From: Blastococcus sp. CT_GayMR16
GTDB lineage: Bacteria; Actinomycetota; Actinomycetes; Mycobacteriales; Geodermatophilaceae
Assembly: GCF_004570875.1 (NCBI RefSeq)
Contig: NZ_SPQK01000015.1
Coordinates: 1 to 64,000, forward strand
Direction of reading: 5' to 3'
Length of the DNA: 64,000 nt
The notes below the pieces were generated by a model. That model worked only from the letters and a program-made list of their open reading frames with translations. It was not told the DNA's origin and did no database searches. Positions 35,985 through 44,881 of this stretch are shown piece after piece (positions within the stretch are counted from its first letter, which is position 1; each line of letters starts with the position of its first letter). Both the position numbers and the translations under genes were made by a program.

Positions 35985-37265
35985 TCAGGGCTCCGTCGGC
36001 ACCTCGGGCGCGCCCGGCCGCGGCCCCTCCGGCCGCTGCTCGAGCCACTGCCGGATCCGCTCGTAGATCCGCGGGTGGTTGAGCAGGTCGAAGTGGTGCA
36101 TCCCGCCGACCCGGTGCACGTGGTCGGGCGGGAAGGCCAGCCGGTCGTCGTCCCCGCTGTCGCCGCTCGCGCTGCGCGGCGGCACGAGCAGGTCGCCCAG
36201 CAGATCCGCTACCCGGCCCTCCGGATTGCGGCTCAACGTGGCCAGGACGACGAAGTGCCGCGCGCCGTCGTGCAGCGGCACATGGGTGTGCGCGCCGGGG
36301 GTGAGCGCGTCCAGATCGCGGTCGGTCCAGTCGGCGTCGACGAGGGTGCCGCGGCGGAGGTCCTTGATCCCGACGCTCCGCAGGGTCAGCAGCCGGGCCA
36401 GCGGCCGGGTCTCCGGCAGCCGGGCCAGCTGTGCGGTGAGCCGGTGGACGCCACGCTCGAGCGGCGCCCCGAGGTGCGGGGAGCCGAGGGTGACGGTGTC
36501 GCGGACGAGGTGGGTCCAGCCGCGCGCCTCCGCCGTCCCGCCGCCGGCCTGGTGCAGGGCGCTCCGGGCGACCAGGCCGCCCATGGAGTGCCCGACGAGG
36601 ACGACGTCCTGGACCGGGACGGGCCACGCGCCGACGAGCGCGGTCAGCAGCGCGTCGAGGGAGCGGCCGTTCTCGGAGATGTGCAGGCCGGTGTTGTAGC
36701 GCAGGTAGACCGGGGTCAGCCCGAGGTCGCGCTGCAGCTGGCTGCCGTAGGTGACCGCCCGGTCGCCGTGGTGCTTCTCGGCGCCGTACCCCCAGGAGTC
36801 CTCGCTCTCGGTCAGGCCGTGCAGGAAGACGGCGAGCCGGCCGGTCGCCCCGGGGAACGCCTCCTCGAGCGCACGCGTCTCCGCCGGCACCGCCCGGCCG
36901 CCCACCCGCACGGTCATGTCCAGCGCGAGGGCGGGGGCCTCGCGCACGAGCAGGTCGCCGTGCGCCCCGTTGAGGATCGCCAGCGCGACCCGGCCGGCGC
37001 GGTCGGTGTCGAGGTCGCGGCCGCTGGCCCGCAGGGAGGCCACTTCCCCGACGGCTCGCGCGCCCACGCCGAGCGCCACCCGCAAACCCGAGTAGCCCAG
37101 CTCGGAGATCGCGTCGTGCACGACCTGGACGGGCCGGGCGGCCGGCCCGACAGCGCGGAAGGCGCGGTCGGCGATGCCCTGGTGCAGCTCGTGGACGCGT
37201 GAGGTGCCGCCCCGCAGAGTCGTGCGGGCGAGCTGGGAGATACCGGTGACCTCGTCCGAGCGCAT
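35985..37265 (-). CDS. Alpha/beta-hydrolase esterase or lipase (PGAP1-like)
   Basis: A 426-residue hydrolase. The catalytic serine is in VVLVGHSMGGLVARSAL, with a lid-like region upstream (VFLHGLTESEDSWGYGAEKHHGDRAVTYG holds the oxyanion loop) and a late His in VHRVGGMHHFDLLNHPRIYE. No clear signal peptide is present. It is likely to hydrolyse carboxylic esters or lipids in the cytoplasm or at the membrane. Confidence 0.85.
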   Translation of the reverse strand: MRSDEVTGISQLARTTLRGGTSRVHELHQGIADRAFRAVGPAARPVQVVHDAISELGYSGLRVALGVGARAVGEVASLRASGRDLDTDRAGRVALAILNGAHGDLLVREAPALALDMTVRVGGRAVPAETRALEEAFPGATGRLAVFLHGLTESEDSWGYGAEKHHGDRAVTYGSQLQRDLGLTPVYLRYNTGLHISENGRSLDALLTALVGAWPVPVQDVVLVGHSMGGLVARSALHQAGGGTAEARGWTHLVRDTVTLGSPHLGAPLERGVHRLTAQLARLPETRPLARLLTLRSVGIKDLRRGTLVDADWTDRDLDALTPGAHTHVPLHDGARHFVVLATLSRNPEGRVADLLGDLLVPPRSASGDSGDDDRLAFPPDHVHRVGGMHHFDLLNHPRIYERIRQWLEQRPEGPRPGAPEVPTEP

Positions 37266-37336
37266 GAACTTCCCCCCACGTTGCCGTTCCGGACCCGCCT
37301 CCAGACTGCCGCACCGCGGACAGCCATGCTGGCCGG

Positions 37337-37891
37337 GTGGCGATCGGAGACCTGCGCCGGCCCCGGCAGGCCCTCGTGCTGGGCGGCGCGCGCTCGGGCA
37401 AGTCCTCCTTCGCCGAGCAGCTCCTCGCCCGCGAACGCGCGGTCGACTACGTGGCCTGCGGGCTGGTGCCCGACGGGAGCGACCGCGAGTGGACCGACCG
37501 CGTGACGCTGCACCGGAGCCGCAGGCCGGCGTCCTGGGCCACCATCGAGACCGTCGACGTCCCGGCTGTCCTCGCCCGGCCGGGGCCCCCGGTGCTCCTC
37601 GACTGCCTGACGACCTGGCTGGCGCGGGTCATGGACGACTGCGGGATCTGGTCCGAGGCGCCCGACGCCGACACCCGGCTCGCCGAGGCCGTGGACGCAC
37701 TCGTGTCCGCCTGGGCGGGAACGCGCCGCCGTGTGGTCGCGGTGAGCAACGAGGTCGGCTCGGGGGTCGTGCCGGCCACGCCGTCCGGCCGGCGGTTCCG
37801 GGACGAGCTCGGCGTGCTCAACGCCCGCGTGGCGGAAGCCTCGTCCCGGGTCTGGCTGATCACCGCCGGGTTGCCGCAGCGCCTGCGCTGA
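37337..37891 (+). CDS. cobU: Adenosylcobinamide kinase/guanylyltransferase
   Basis: A 184-residue CobU/CobP enzyme that phosphorylates adenosylcobinamide and adds GMP during the lower-ligand attachment step of B12 synthesis or salvage. The P-loop is VLGGARSGKSSFAE; VDYVACGLVPDG and VTLHRSRRPASW carry the GMP-attachment histidine; VLLDCLTTWLARV and SNEVGSGVVP are further family blocks. GTG 37337 lies 6 nt after CATGCT and may be leaderless. B12 synthesis is relevant to the B12-dependent NrdJ encoded later. No other cob gene is in the window. Confidence 0.93.
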   Translation: MAIGDLRRPRQALVLGGARSGKSSFAEQLLARERAVDYVACGLVPDGSDREWTDRVTLHRSRRPASWATIETVDVPAVLARPGPPVLLDCLTTWLARVMDDCGIWSEAPDADTRLAEAVDALVSAWAGTRRRVVAVSNEVGSGVVPATPSGRRFRDELGVLNARVAEASSRVWLITAGLPQRLR

Positions 37892-37895
37892 GAGC

Positions 37896-38927
37896 TCAGG
37901 CCGTCCGGGGGCCCGCCCAGAGGTCGATCCCGCTGTCGACCGCGTGCCGGTCGATCGCGGCGAGCTCGTCGTCGGCGAAGGCGAGGCCGTCGAGGGCGTC
38001 GAGGTTCTGGTCGAGCTGGTCGACGCTGCTGGCGCCGACGAGCACGGTGGTCACCCGCCGGTCCCGCAGCGCCCAGGCCAGCGCCATCTGCGCCAGCGAC
38101 TGCCCCCGCTGCTGCGCGATCTCGTTCAGCGCGCGGATGTGCCCGAGCGCCTCGTCGGTGAGCAGGTCGGTCGACAGCGACCCGCCCCGGGTCGCCCGGG
38201 AGCCCTCGGGGATGCCGTCGAGGTACTTGCTCGTGAGCATCCCCTGGGCGAGCGGTGAGAACGCGATGCAGCCGGCGCCGACGTCCTCGAGGACGTCGAG
38301 CAGGCCCTCGGTCTCGATCCAGCGGTTCAGCATCGAGTACGAGGGCTGGTGGATCAGCAGCGGCGTCCCGAGGTCGGCGAGGATGGCTGCCGCCCGTCTC
38401 GTCTCCTGGGGTGAGTAGGAGGAGATGCCGGCGTAGAGCGCCTTGCCCGACCGGACGGCGGTGTCCAGCGCGCCCATCGTCTCCTCGAGCGGCGTGGTCG
38501 GGTCGGGCCGGTGGGAGTAGAAGATGTCGACGTGGTCCAGCCGCATCCGCGTGAGCGACTGGTCGAGGCTCGACAGCAGGTACTTGCGCGAGCCGCCGCC
38601 CTGGCCGTACGGGCCCGGCCACATGTCGTAGCCGGCCTTCGTGGAGAGGACGAGCTCGTCGCGGTAGGGGGCGAAGTCGTCAGCGAAGTGCCGGCCGAAG
38701 TTGGTCTCCGCGGAGCCGTAGGGCGGGCCGTAGTTGTTCGCCAGATCGAAGTGGGTGACGCCCCGGTCGAAAGCACGGCGCAGGATCGCCCGCTGCCGGT
38801 CGAAGGGCACGTCGTCCCCGAAGTTCTGCCACAGCCCCAGGCTGATCGCCGGCAGGTCCAGGCCGCTGTTCCCGGTCCTCCGGTAGGTCATCGAGTCGTA
38901 GCGGGAGTCGGCTGCGCGGTAGTTCAT
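37896..38927 (-). CDS. Aldo/keto reductase, L-glyceraldehyde-3-phosphate reductase-like
   Basis: A 343-residue NADPH-dependent reductase of the YghZ/MgrA group. The AKR tetrad can be located: Asp in VTHFDLANNYGPPYGSAE, Tyr in the same stretch, Lys in LVLSTKAGYDM and His in IFYSHRPDP. ATG 38927 is used because it begins the conserved lead MNYRAADSRYDSMTYRR. It is divergent from a degenerate GntR gene that may once have regulated it. Confidence 0.92.
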   Translation of the reverse strand: MNYRAADSRYDSMTYRRTGNSGLDLPAISLGLWQNFGDDVPFDRQRAILRRAFDRGVTHFDLANNYGPPYGSAETNFGRHFADDFAPYRDELVLSTKAGYDMWPGPYGQGGGSRKYLLSSLDQSLTRMRLDHVDIFYSHRPDPTTPLEETMGALDTAVRSGKALYAGISSYSPQETRRAAAILADLGTPLLIHQPSYSMLNRWIETEGLLDVLEDVGAGCIAFSPLAQGMLTSKYLDGIPEGSRATRGGSLSTDLLTDEALGHIRALNEIAQQRGQSLAQMALAWALRDRRVTTVLVGASSVDQLDQNLDALDGLAFADDELAAIDRHAVDSGIDLWAGPRTA

Positions 38928-39063
38928 ACGTGCATCGTTCCTGGTCGGCAACCTCCACCGCACGGGGGCCAGCCCCCACAGTCGATGGCATCGCCCCGCT
39001 GCCCGCGGAATCGTCAACGATATCTGCGCCGAAGTCGGTCAGGAGCCGTGCCAGAACCGGCAC

Positions 39064-39572
39064 GTGACGACTGCGCTCGAGGGGGCGGCCGGGACGCAGG
39101 TCGGGGTCGATGCCCTGCGGAAGGCCCTCATGCAGGGAGATCTCTCCCCCGGCCAGCGCCTGGTGGAGGCGGAGCTCGCCGAGTCCTACGGCGTCACCCG
39201 GGCCGCCGTCCGGGCTGCACTCATCGAACTGTCGACCGAGTGGATCCCCTGAACGACCTCGGGGGGAAGCTGCAGGCGGCGGTGGCCGACGGCGAGCCCC
39301 TCACGTACTCCTCGCGGAGCCGGGACCTGCACCGGACCATCCTCGAGCTGTCCCAGCAGCCGGTCGCCACCGAACTCCTGGACCGCCTGGAGGGCCAGAG
39401 CGCCCGGCACCAACAGCGGGTCGCACTGCGCGCCGGCCGCCCTCAGGTATCGCTCCGCGGGGACCTGGCCATCATCGGGGCGGTGTGCCGCCGCGATCCG
39501 GCCGCCGCCGAGGAGGCGGTCCGCGCTCACCTGCGCAGCGTGATCATCGGCCTGAGCCAGACCGACGCCTGA
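39064..39572 (+). pseudogene. GntR-type regulator remnant with internal deletion and frameshift
   Basis: GTG 39064 opens a typical GntR HTH (DALRKALMQGDLSPGQRLVE, then LAESYGVTRAAVRAALIELS) but the frame stops at 39252 after STEWIP. A different frame then supplies the C-terminal effector part (NDLGGKLQAAVADGEPLTYS, then RDLHRTILELSQQP and AAEEAVRAHLRSVIIGL) and ends at TGA 39570-39572. Compared with intact FadR-type GntR proteins, about 50-60 residues between these parts are missing and the frame is shifted, so no working regulator can be made. An inverted repeat CGTGCC/GGCACG (39047-39052, 39059-39064) overlaps the start. Confidence 0.75.
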
Positions 39573-39674
39573 GCGGCCCCGTCCCGAAGGTAGATGTGAA
39601 CGGGGGTAACCCCTTCCACGCCGGCTCGTTGAGAAGGCAGACCCGCCCTGCCCGCCGCCGAGCAAGGAGCCAGC

Positions 39675-41210
39675 ATGCGCCGTCCCCGCCTCGTCCGTGC
39701 CGCCGTCGCAGCGGGCCTCACCTGCGCCGTGGTCGTCGCCGGGGGGTCCGGCGCCGCTGCCGCCCCGGGGGATCCCACCCCCGGATCGCCGGAGTACCTG
39801 GCCCGGGACGCGCAGAACATCGCGGACGCCTACGGCCGGCAGACGGCACCGGACGGGCAGCTGTCGCCGCAGTACGGGGTGGCCAGCGCCGGGCACATCG
39901 GCCCGGTCTTCGCCGCCGACCTGCTCGCGCAGGCGGCCCGGCCGAACCGCCCGGCCCTCACCCCCGCGATGGCCGTGCCGGGCTGGAACAGCGGCAACCC
40001 CTACCGCGCGGACTGGGCCGGTAGTCGAGGGCAGATGACCCCGGTCTCCTTTCCCGACCGCTACGGCGCGCTGGTGCAGGGCGACGTCTTCGCGCCGCTC
40101 CCCGGCGCCCGTGACCCGTACACCGGCGAGGTCCTCGAGGGCCCATTCCCCGGCGTGGTGATCACGACCGGCTCGGTGCAGGGCAGCGAGCGCATGTACT
40201 GGTGGCTGGCGCAGGACCTCGCCGAGCGCGGCTACGTCGTCCTGACCTACGACGTCCAGGGGCAGGGCAGGACCGAGACGTTCCCGCACCAGGGGGACGT
40301 CGAGGACCTCCCCTACTGCGACCTCGCCGCCGCGCCGCTCGCCGGCGAGGAGACCGCGTGCCCCGGCGTCCCGTCCCAGCAGACGGCCAACTTCGTCTAC
40401 GGCACCGAGGACGCGATCGACTTCTTCCTGTCGACGCCGTCCGCGCCGTACGGCAACCCCGGCGCGGGGAGTGCCGACGTCGACGCGTTCAACCCGCTGT
40501 GGGAGCAGTTCGACCGCTCACCCGACACCGCGACGGCGACCCCCGGCCGGACGACGCGGCTCGCGCTGGTGGGCCACTCCCTCGGCGCGCTCGCGGTCTC
40601 CTACGTGCAGGGCGTCGACGAGCGGGTGCAGGCGGTCGTCGCCCTCGACAAGCTCTCGACGGAGGCGTCCATCCGCGGTTCGGAGCCCTTCGAGGCGCAG
40701 GGGCCGCTCGTCCCGACGGTGCCGGCGCTCGGCGTGCAGTCGGAGTACGGCTTCACCGTCGCGCCCTACTTCGCCAACTCCGGACTCTTCGACCCCTCGG
40801 GGGTCGGCTCGCCGGACCAGGCACCGGACCCGCGGCGTGAGCTCGCCACCGGCTACGACGGCTGGACGGCGGCCGGCGTCGACTCGATGGTGATCGTCCC
40901 CCGGGCGTCCACGCACCTGGAGTACACCGACATCGCCTACGTGCTGCCGGCGTCGCGGTACGGGCAGGCCGTGGCCAGCCACTACACGCAGGCCTGGCTC
41001 GGGAAGTACCTGCAGCACGACCCGGCGGCCGACGGCGCGCTGCTGGCGACGTCGTTCGACTACCTCGAGCCGGACTCGACCGGGACCTGGCAGTCGGTGG
41101 CTCTGGACCGCGCCGAGCGCCTGTCCTTCTACTTCTGCTCCGGCTACGACATCGCGACGGCGTCCGGCCGCCAGGTGGACGACGACATCGCCGGCGTCGG
41201 CTGTGACTAG
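39675..41210 (+). CDS. Secreted alpha/beta-hydrolase
   Basis: A 511-residue exported hydrolase. The Sec signal peptide runs from MRRPRLVRAAVAAGLT to about GAAAAP (residues 1-31). The nucleophile elbow is LALVGHSLGALAVSY, and a later His is in PRASTHLEYTD. The mature chain has several long insertions relative to small lipases. ATG 39675 follows AAGGAG at 5 nt. It is probably an extracellular esterase or dienelactone-hydrolase-like enzyme; the substrate cannot be assigned. Confidence 0.88.
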   Translation: MRRPRLVRAAVAAGLTCAVVVAGGSGAAAAPGDPTPGSPEYLARDAQNIADAYGRQTAPDGQLSPQYGVASAGHIGPVFAADLLAQAARPNRPALTPAMAVPGWNSGNPYRADWAGSRGQMTPVSFPDRYGALVQGDVFAPLPGARDPYTGEVLEGPFPGVVITTGSVQGSERMYWWLAQDLAERGYVVLTYDVQGQGRTETFPHQGDVEDLPYCDLAAAPLAGEETACPGVPSQQTANFVYGTEDAIDFFLSTPSAPYGNPGAGSADVDAFNPLWEQFDRSPDTATATPGRTTRLALVGHSLGALAVSYVQGVDERVQAVVALDKLSTEASIRGSEPFEAQGPLVPTVPALGVQSEYGFTVAPYFANSGLFDPSGVGSPDQAPDPRRELATGYDGWTAAGVDSMVIVPRASTHLEYTDIAYVLPASRYGQAVASHYTQAWLGKYLQHDPAADGALLATSFDYLEPDSTGTWQSVALDRAERLSFYFCSGYDIATASGRQVDDDIAGVGCD

Positions 41211-41239
41211 CCGACCGTGGCGAGGGGTAGCCGCCGCGG

Positions 41240-41752
41240 GTGGACATCACCGAGCTGATCCTCACCCAGCACCATGAGCAGCGGCGGACGTTCGCGCTGC
41301 TCGACGAGCTCGCCGACCACCCGGCCGGGCTCGCCGCGGTGTGGGAGCGGCTGACCGTCCTGCTGGAGGTGCACGCGAAGGCCGAGGAGCTGTTCTTCTA
41401 CCCGCGGCTGCTGAAGGTCGGCACCGGCGGGGGTGACGCCGAGAGCGCGGAGAGCGAGACCGAGGACGCGATCAAGGACCACAACGAGATCCGGGACGCC
41501 ATCGCCGAGGCGGCGAAGCACGAGGTCGGCTCCGAGTCCTGGTGGACGGCGGTCCGCGACTGCGACGAGGCCAACAGCGACCACATGGCCGAGGAGGAGC
41601 GCGAGGACCTCGTCGACTTCCGGCAGCACGCGGACCTGCAGACCCGGCACGAGATCGCCGTCGAGTTCATCGTCTACGAGAACCAGCACGCCTCCCGGGG
41701 GATCACGCCGGAGGACGAGGACCCGGAGACCTACGTCGCCGAGCACAGCTGA
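41240..41752 (+). CDS. Hemerythrin/HHE domain protein
   Basis: A 170-residue four-helix bundle with di-iron ligands spread as His in LTQHHEQRR, Glu/His in EVHAKAEELFFYP and His in NSDHMAEEERE. Such HHE proteins bind oxygen or NO or store iron. GTG 41240 is the start. The protein is acidic and cytoplasmic. It is followed 59 bp later by a small membrane protein gene. Confidence 0.9.
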   Translation: MDITELILTQHHEQRRTFALLDELADHPAGLAAVWERLTVLLEVHAKAEELFFYPRLLKVGTGGGDAESAESETEDAIKDHNEIRDAIAEAAKHEVGSESWWTAVRDCDEANSDHMAEEEREDLVDFRQHADLQTRHEIAVEFIVYENQHASRGITPEDEDPETYVAEHS

Positions 41753-41811
41753 GCGCGCCGACCAGGGCCTACGCTGGAGCGAGGAACCACCGTCGACGTC
41801 GGGAGGACCCC

Positions 41812-41982
41812 GTGCTCCGCTTCCTCGGACTACTGCTCGCCGTCTGGCTCGTGATCACCGTCCTGGGCGCCGTCATCAAGGGCCTGTTCTGGCTCGCCGT
41901 CGTGGGACTGATCTTCTTCGTGGCCACTGCGGCGATCGGCTGGAACAAGCGGAACAACAAGGCCCTCCCCCGCGGCTGGTGA
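41812..41982 (+). CDS. Small hydrophobic membrane protein (56 residues)
   Basis: GTG 41812 with GGGAGG in front gives a 56-residue protein with two hydrophobic helices (LRFLGLLLAVWLVITVLGAV and GLFWLAVVGLIFFVATAAIG) and a basic tail (WNKRNNKALPRGW). Proteins of this plan are widespread in actinobacteria without a known function. A TACGCT -10-like box lies at 41770-41775. Confidence 0.7.
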   Translation: MLRFLGLLLAVWLVITVLGAVIKGLFWLAVVGLIFFVATAAIGWNKRNNKALPRGW

Positions 41983-41989
41983 GCGGCGG

Positions 41990-42160
41990 TCAGTCGCCGT
42001 CCGCGTCGCCGCTCATGCCGTCGGCGTAGGGAGTGACCGGGTTCGACCTGTCGAGAGCGACCGGCCGCGGCTGCGCCTGCTCCTCGACCTGGTCGACGAC
42101 GTCGACCCTGGCGCTCGCCACGAGGTCCTCGACCGGGATCGCATACGGGTTCTCGCTCAC
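41990..42160 (-). CDS. Small acidic hypothetical protein (56 residues)
   Basis: A frame from GTG 42160 to TGA 41990-41992 encodes 56 acidic, proline-containing residues (start VSENPYAIPVEDLVA, end DGMSGDADGD). Third codon positions are G/C-rich, as in real genes here, but the ribosome site is weak and no domain is recognised. It is the only gene candidate in the 350-bp stretch 41983-42333; the remainder of that stretch shows nothing clear. Confidence 0.45.
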   Translation of the reverse strand: MSENPYAIPVEDLVASARVDVVDQVEEQAQPRPVALDRSNPVTPYADGMSGDADGD

Positions 42161-42333
42161 GCGCGCAGCCTGGCGGGCACGCGCCGTCCCGTCCAGTGGG
42201 GGCTCCTCGGCGCGGCTGTGCGACTGCTGTGAGATCAGGCCACCGTCGAGCGTCTCTCCTTCCCGCCGGGCAGACTCCAGAGGTCGCGGGAGGTCCTGAC
42301 GTCCTGGGACCGACGCACAGAGGGCGAGCGCGG

Positions 42334-44865
42334 ATGGACGTGCAGGAGGAGACCGGCCCGACCCGGAGCACGGTGCCCACCACCGCGCCGGCCGGCTTGT
42401 CCCAGCGGGAGGCGGACGCCCGCCGGAAGCGCGGTGAGGCCAACGTCGCCGGCAGCGCGTCGTCCCGGAGCTATGCGCGGATCCTGCGCACCAACGTCTT
42501 CTCCTTCTTCAACATCATCCTGTTCGTGATCGGCGCGGCGCTGCTCGCGCTGGGCCGCTACAACGACGCCTTCACCAGCGTCGGCCTCGGCCTGGTCAAC
42601 GCCGCCATCAGCGCCGTCCAGGAGATCCGGGCCAAGCGGAAGCTGGACCGCCTGCAGCTGCTCAGCCGGGGCCAGGTCACCGTGGTGCGCGACGGCGGCG
42701 ACATCGCGGTGACGCCCGAGGAGGTCGTCCGCGGCGACGTGCTGCACCTGCGTCCCGGCGACCAGGTCGTGGTCGACGGCCCGCTCCTGGACGGCGGCCT
42801 GGTCGAGGTCGACGAGTCGCTGCTGACCGGCGAGTCCGAGCCGTTGCGGAAGTTGCCCGGCGACGATCTGCTCTCCGGCAGCTTCAGCGTCGGCGGGGAG
42901 GGGCACCAGCTCGCCCGGGACGTCGGCGCGGCCAGCTATGCCAGCCGGCTGACCGCCGACGCCCGCCGGGCCACGACCGACGTCACGCCCCTGCAGCGCC
43001 GCATCGAGTTCGTCGTCCGCCTGGTGATGGTGCTCGTGGCGCTGATGAGCGCGACGATCCTCCTGCAGGCCGCCCTGGAGGGATTCACGCTGGTCCGGGT
43101 CGTGCAGACCACCGCCGTGTTGTCCGGCCTCGTGCCCTACGGTCTGTTCTTCCTCGTCACCGTGGCCTACACGATGGGCGCCGCGAAGAGCGCAGGGGAC
43201 GGCGCCCTCGTGCAGCGCGTCAACGCCGTGGAGTCGGTCAGCAACGTCGACGTCCTCTGCACCGACAAGACCGGCACGCTCACCACCGGCCGCCTGTCGC
43301 TGGCCGAGCTGCAGTCGGTCGGGGCCCTGGACGCCGGAGCCGCCGAGCACCTGGTCGGCTCCCTGGCCCGGAGCGCGGCCGCCGCCAACCTGACCACGTC
43401 GGCGCTCGCCGCCGCCCTCCCGGGCGAGGCGTGGCAGGTCAGGGACGAGATCCCGTTCTCGTCGTCGCTGCGTTGGAGCGCGCTGCGCACGGACGACGGC
43501 GTGTACGTCCTCGGGGCGCCCGACGCGCTCGCGCCCTCCCTCTCGGGATCACCTCTGACGGGGACCGTGACCGAGCGGGCCTCCCAAGGCCTCCGGGTGC
43601 TCGTCGTCGCGCGCGCCGTCGATCCCCACGCCCCGCTGCGCGATCCCGCCGGCCGCGCGCGGCTGCCCGCGCTCGACCCGGTCGCCGTCCTCGCCCTCGC
43701 CGACGAGCTGCGCCCCGACGTCCCCGCGACCTTCGCCCGGCTGACCGCCGACGGCATCGCGCTGAAGGTCATCTCGGGCGACGATCCCCGGACCGTCGCC
43801 GCCCTCGTCGCCCAGGCAGGGATCGACGGCGGCGAGCCGGTGGCCGGCCCGGATCTCACCCGCCTGTCCGAGCCCGAGCTGGACGCGGTGGTCGCCCGGA
43901 CGACGGTGTTCGGCCGGATCGCCCCCGAGCAGAAGGAGCAACTGGTCGACTCCCTGCGCCGGCAGGGCCGCTACGTCGCCATGATCGGCGACGGCGTCAA
44001 CGACGCCCGCGCGCTCAAGCGGGCGCAGGTCGGCGTGGCGATGAAGAGCGGCAGCGCCGTCACGCGGGACGTCGCCGACATCGTCCTGACCGGCGACTCC
44101 CTGGGCGCGCTGCTGCCCGCCCAGCACGAGGGACGCCGGATCATCAACGGGATCGGCACGTCGATGCAGGTCTTCCTCGCCCGCGTCGGCACGCAGGGCC
44201 TGGTGATCCTGGCCGTGACCATGCTCGGCCTGGGCTTTCCGTACTCACCGGCGAACGTCGGCCTGACCCTGCTCACCGTCGGCGTCCCGACGCTGTTCCT
44301 GACGACATGGGCCCGCCCGACGGCGCCCGACCCGCACCTGCTGGCCAACCTCGGGAAGTTCGTCGTCCCGGCCGCGGTGATCACGGCCGCGGGTGGGGTG
44401 GCGGTGTACGCCTACCACTACACGACTCTGCTGGACGGCTTCAGCTCCTCCGTCGTCCCCGACTTCGTGGTGAGCGACTTCGAGCGCTACACCGGGATCT
44501 CCTCCGGCGACGTCGGCTTCGCCGAGGCAGCCGCCACGATCGGGGCCCAGACCGCGCTGTCGACCTTCGTCTCCTACGCGGCGTTCCTGCTCATCCTGTT
44601 CCTGAAACCGCCGACCCGGTTCTTCGCGTCGTGGACGCGACCGGACGGCGACCGACGCCCCACGGTGCTCGTCGCCGTGCTCGTGGCGGTCTTCTCCGCC
44701 GGCCTGTTCATCCCCGCGGTCACCGACTACTTCGGGCTCACCACGGCCGCGGACCCGGTGTTCCGCACCGTGCTGCCCGCGCTCGTGGTGTGGTTCGCCG
44801 TGCTGAGCGCGGCCTACCGGTCGCGGCTGCTGGACCGCGCCCTCGGGCTGGCGAACCTGCCGTAG
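42334..44865 (+). CDS. Cation-transporting P-type ATPase (CtpE-like)
   Basis: An 843-residue P-type ATPase. DVLCTDKTGTLTTG carries the phosphorylated aspartate, LLTGESEPL belongs to the actuator domain, and GDGVNDARALKRAQVGVAM is the hinge. The N-terminus (GLSQREADARRKRGEANVAG, then NVFSFFNIILFVIGAALL) resembles mycobacterial CtpE, a calcium-uptake type. No N-terminal heavy-metal domain and no CPC motif is seen, which argues against copper or cadmium. The ion is therefore probably Ca2+ or another divalent hard cation. Confidence 0.88.
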   Translation: MDVQEETGPTRSTVPTTAPAGLSQREADARRKRGEANVAGSASSRSYARILRTNVFSFFNIILFVIGAALLALGRYNDAFTSVGLGLVNAAISAVQEIRAKRKLDRLQLLSRGQVTVVRDGGDIAVTPEEVVRGDVLHLRPGDQVVVDGPLLDGGLVEVDESLLTGESEPLRKLPGDDLLSGSFSVGGEGHQLARDVGAASYASRLTADARRATTDVTPLQRRIEFVVRLVMVLVALMSATILLQAALEGFTLVRVVQTTAVLSGLVPYGLFFLVTVAYTMGAAKSAGDGALVQRVNAVESVSNVDVLCTDKTGTLTTGRLSLAELQSVGALDAGAAEHLVGSLARSAAAANLTTSALAAALPGEAWQVRDEIPFSSSLRWSALRTDDGVYVLGAPDALAPSLSGSPLTGTVTERASQGLRVLVVARAVDPHAPLRDPAGRARLPALDPVAVLALADELRPDVPATFARLTADGIALKVISGDDPRTVAALVAQAGIDGGEPVAGPDLTRLSEPELDAVVARTTVFGRIAPEQKEQLVDSLRRQGRYVAMIGDGVNDARALKRAQVGVAMKSGSAVTRDVADIVLTGDSLGALLPAQHEGRRIINGIGTSMQVFLARVGTQGLVILAVTMLGLGFPYSPANVGLTLLTVGVPTLFLTTWARPTAPDPHLLANLGKFVVPAAVITAAGGVAVYAYHYTTLLDGFSSSVVPDFVVSDFERYTGISSGDVGFAEAAATIGAQTALSTFVSYAAFLLILFLKPPTRFFASWTRPDGDRRPTVLVAVLVAVFSAGLFIPAVTDYFGLTTAADPVFRTVLPALVVWFAVLSAAYRSRLLDRALGLANLP

Positions 44866-44881
44866 CGGCGTTCGCGCCGGG

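Noticed and set aside
42334-44865. Copper or cadmium P-type ATPase linked to the ars locus
   Set aside because: No CPC motif or metal-binding N-terminal domain; other features match CtpE-like cation ATPases.
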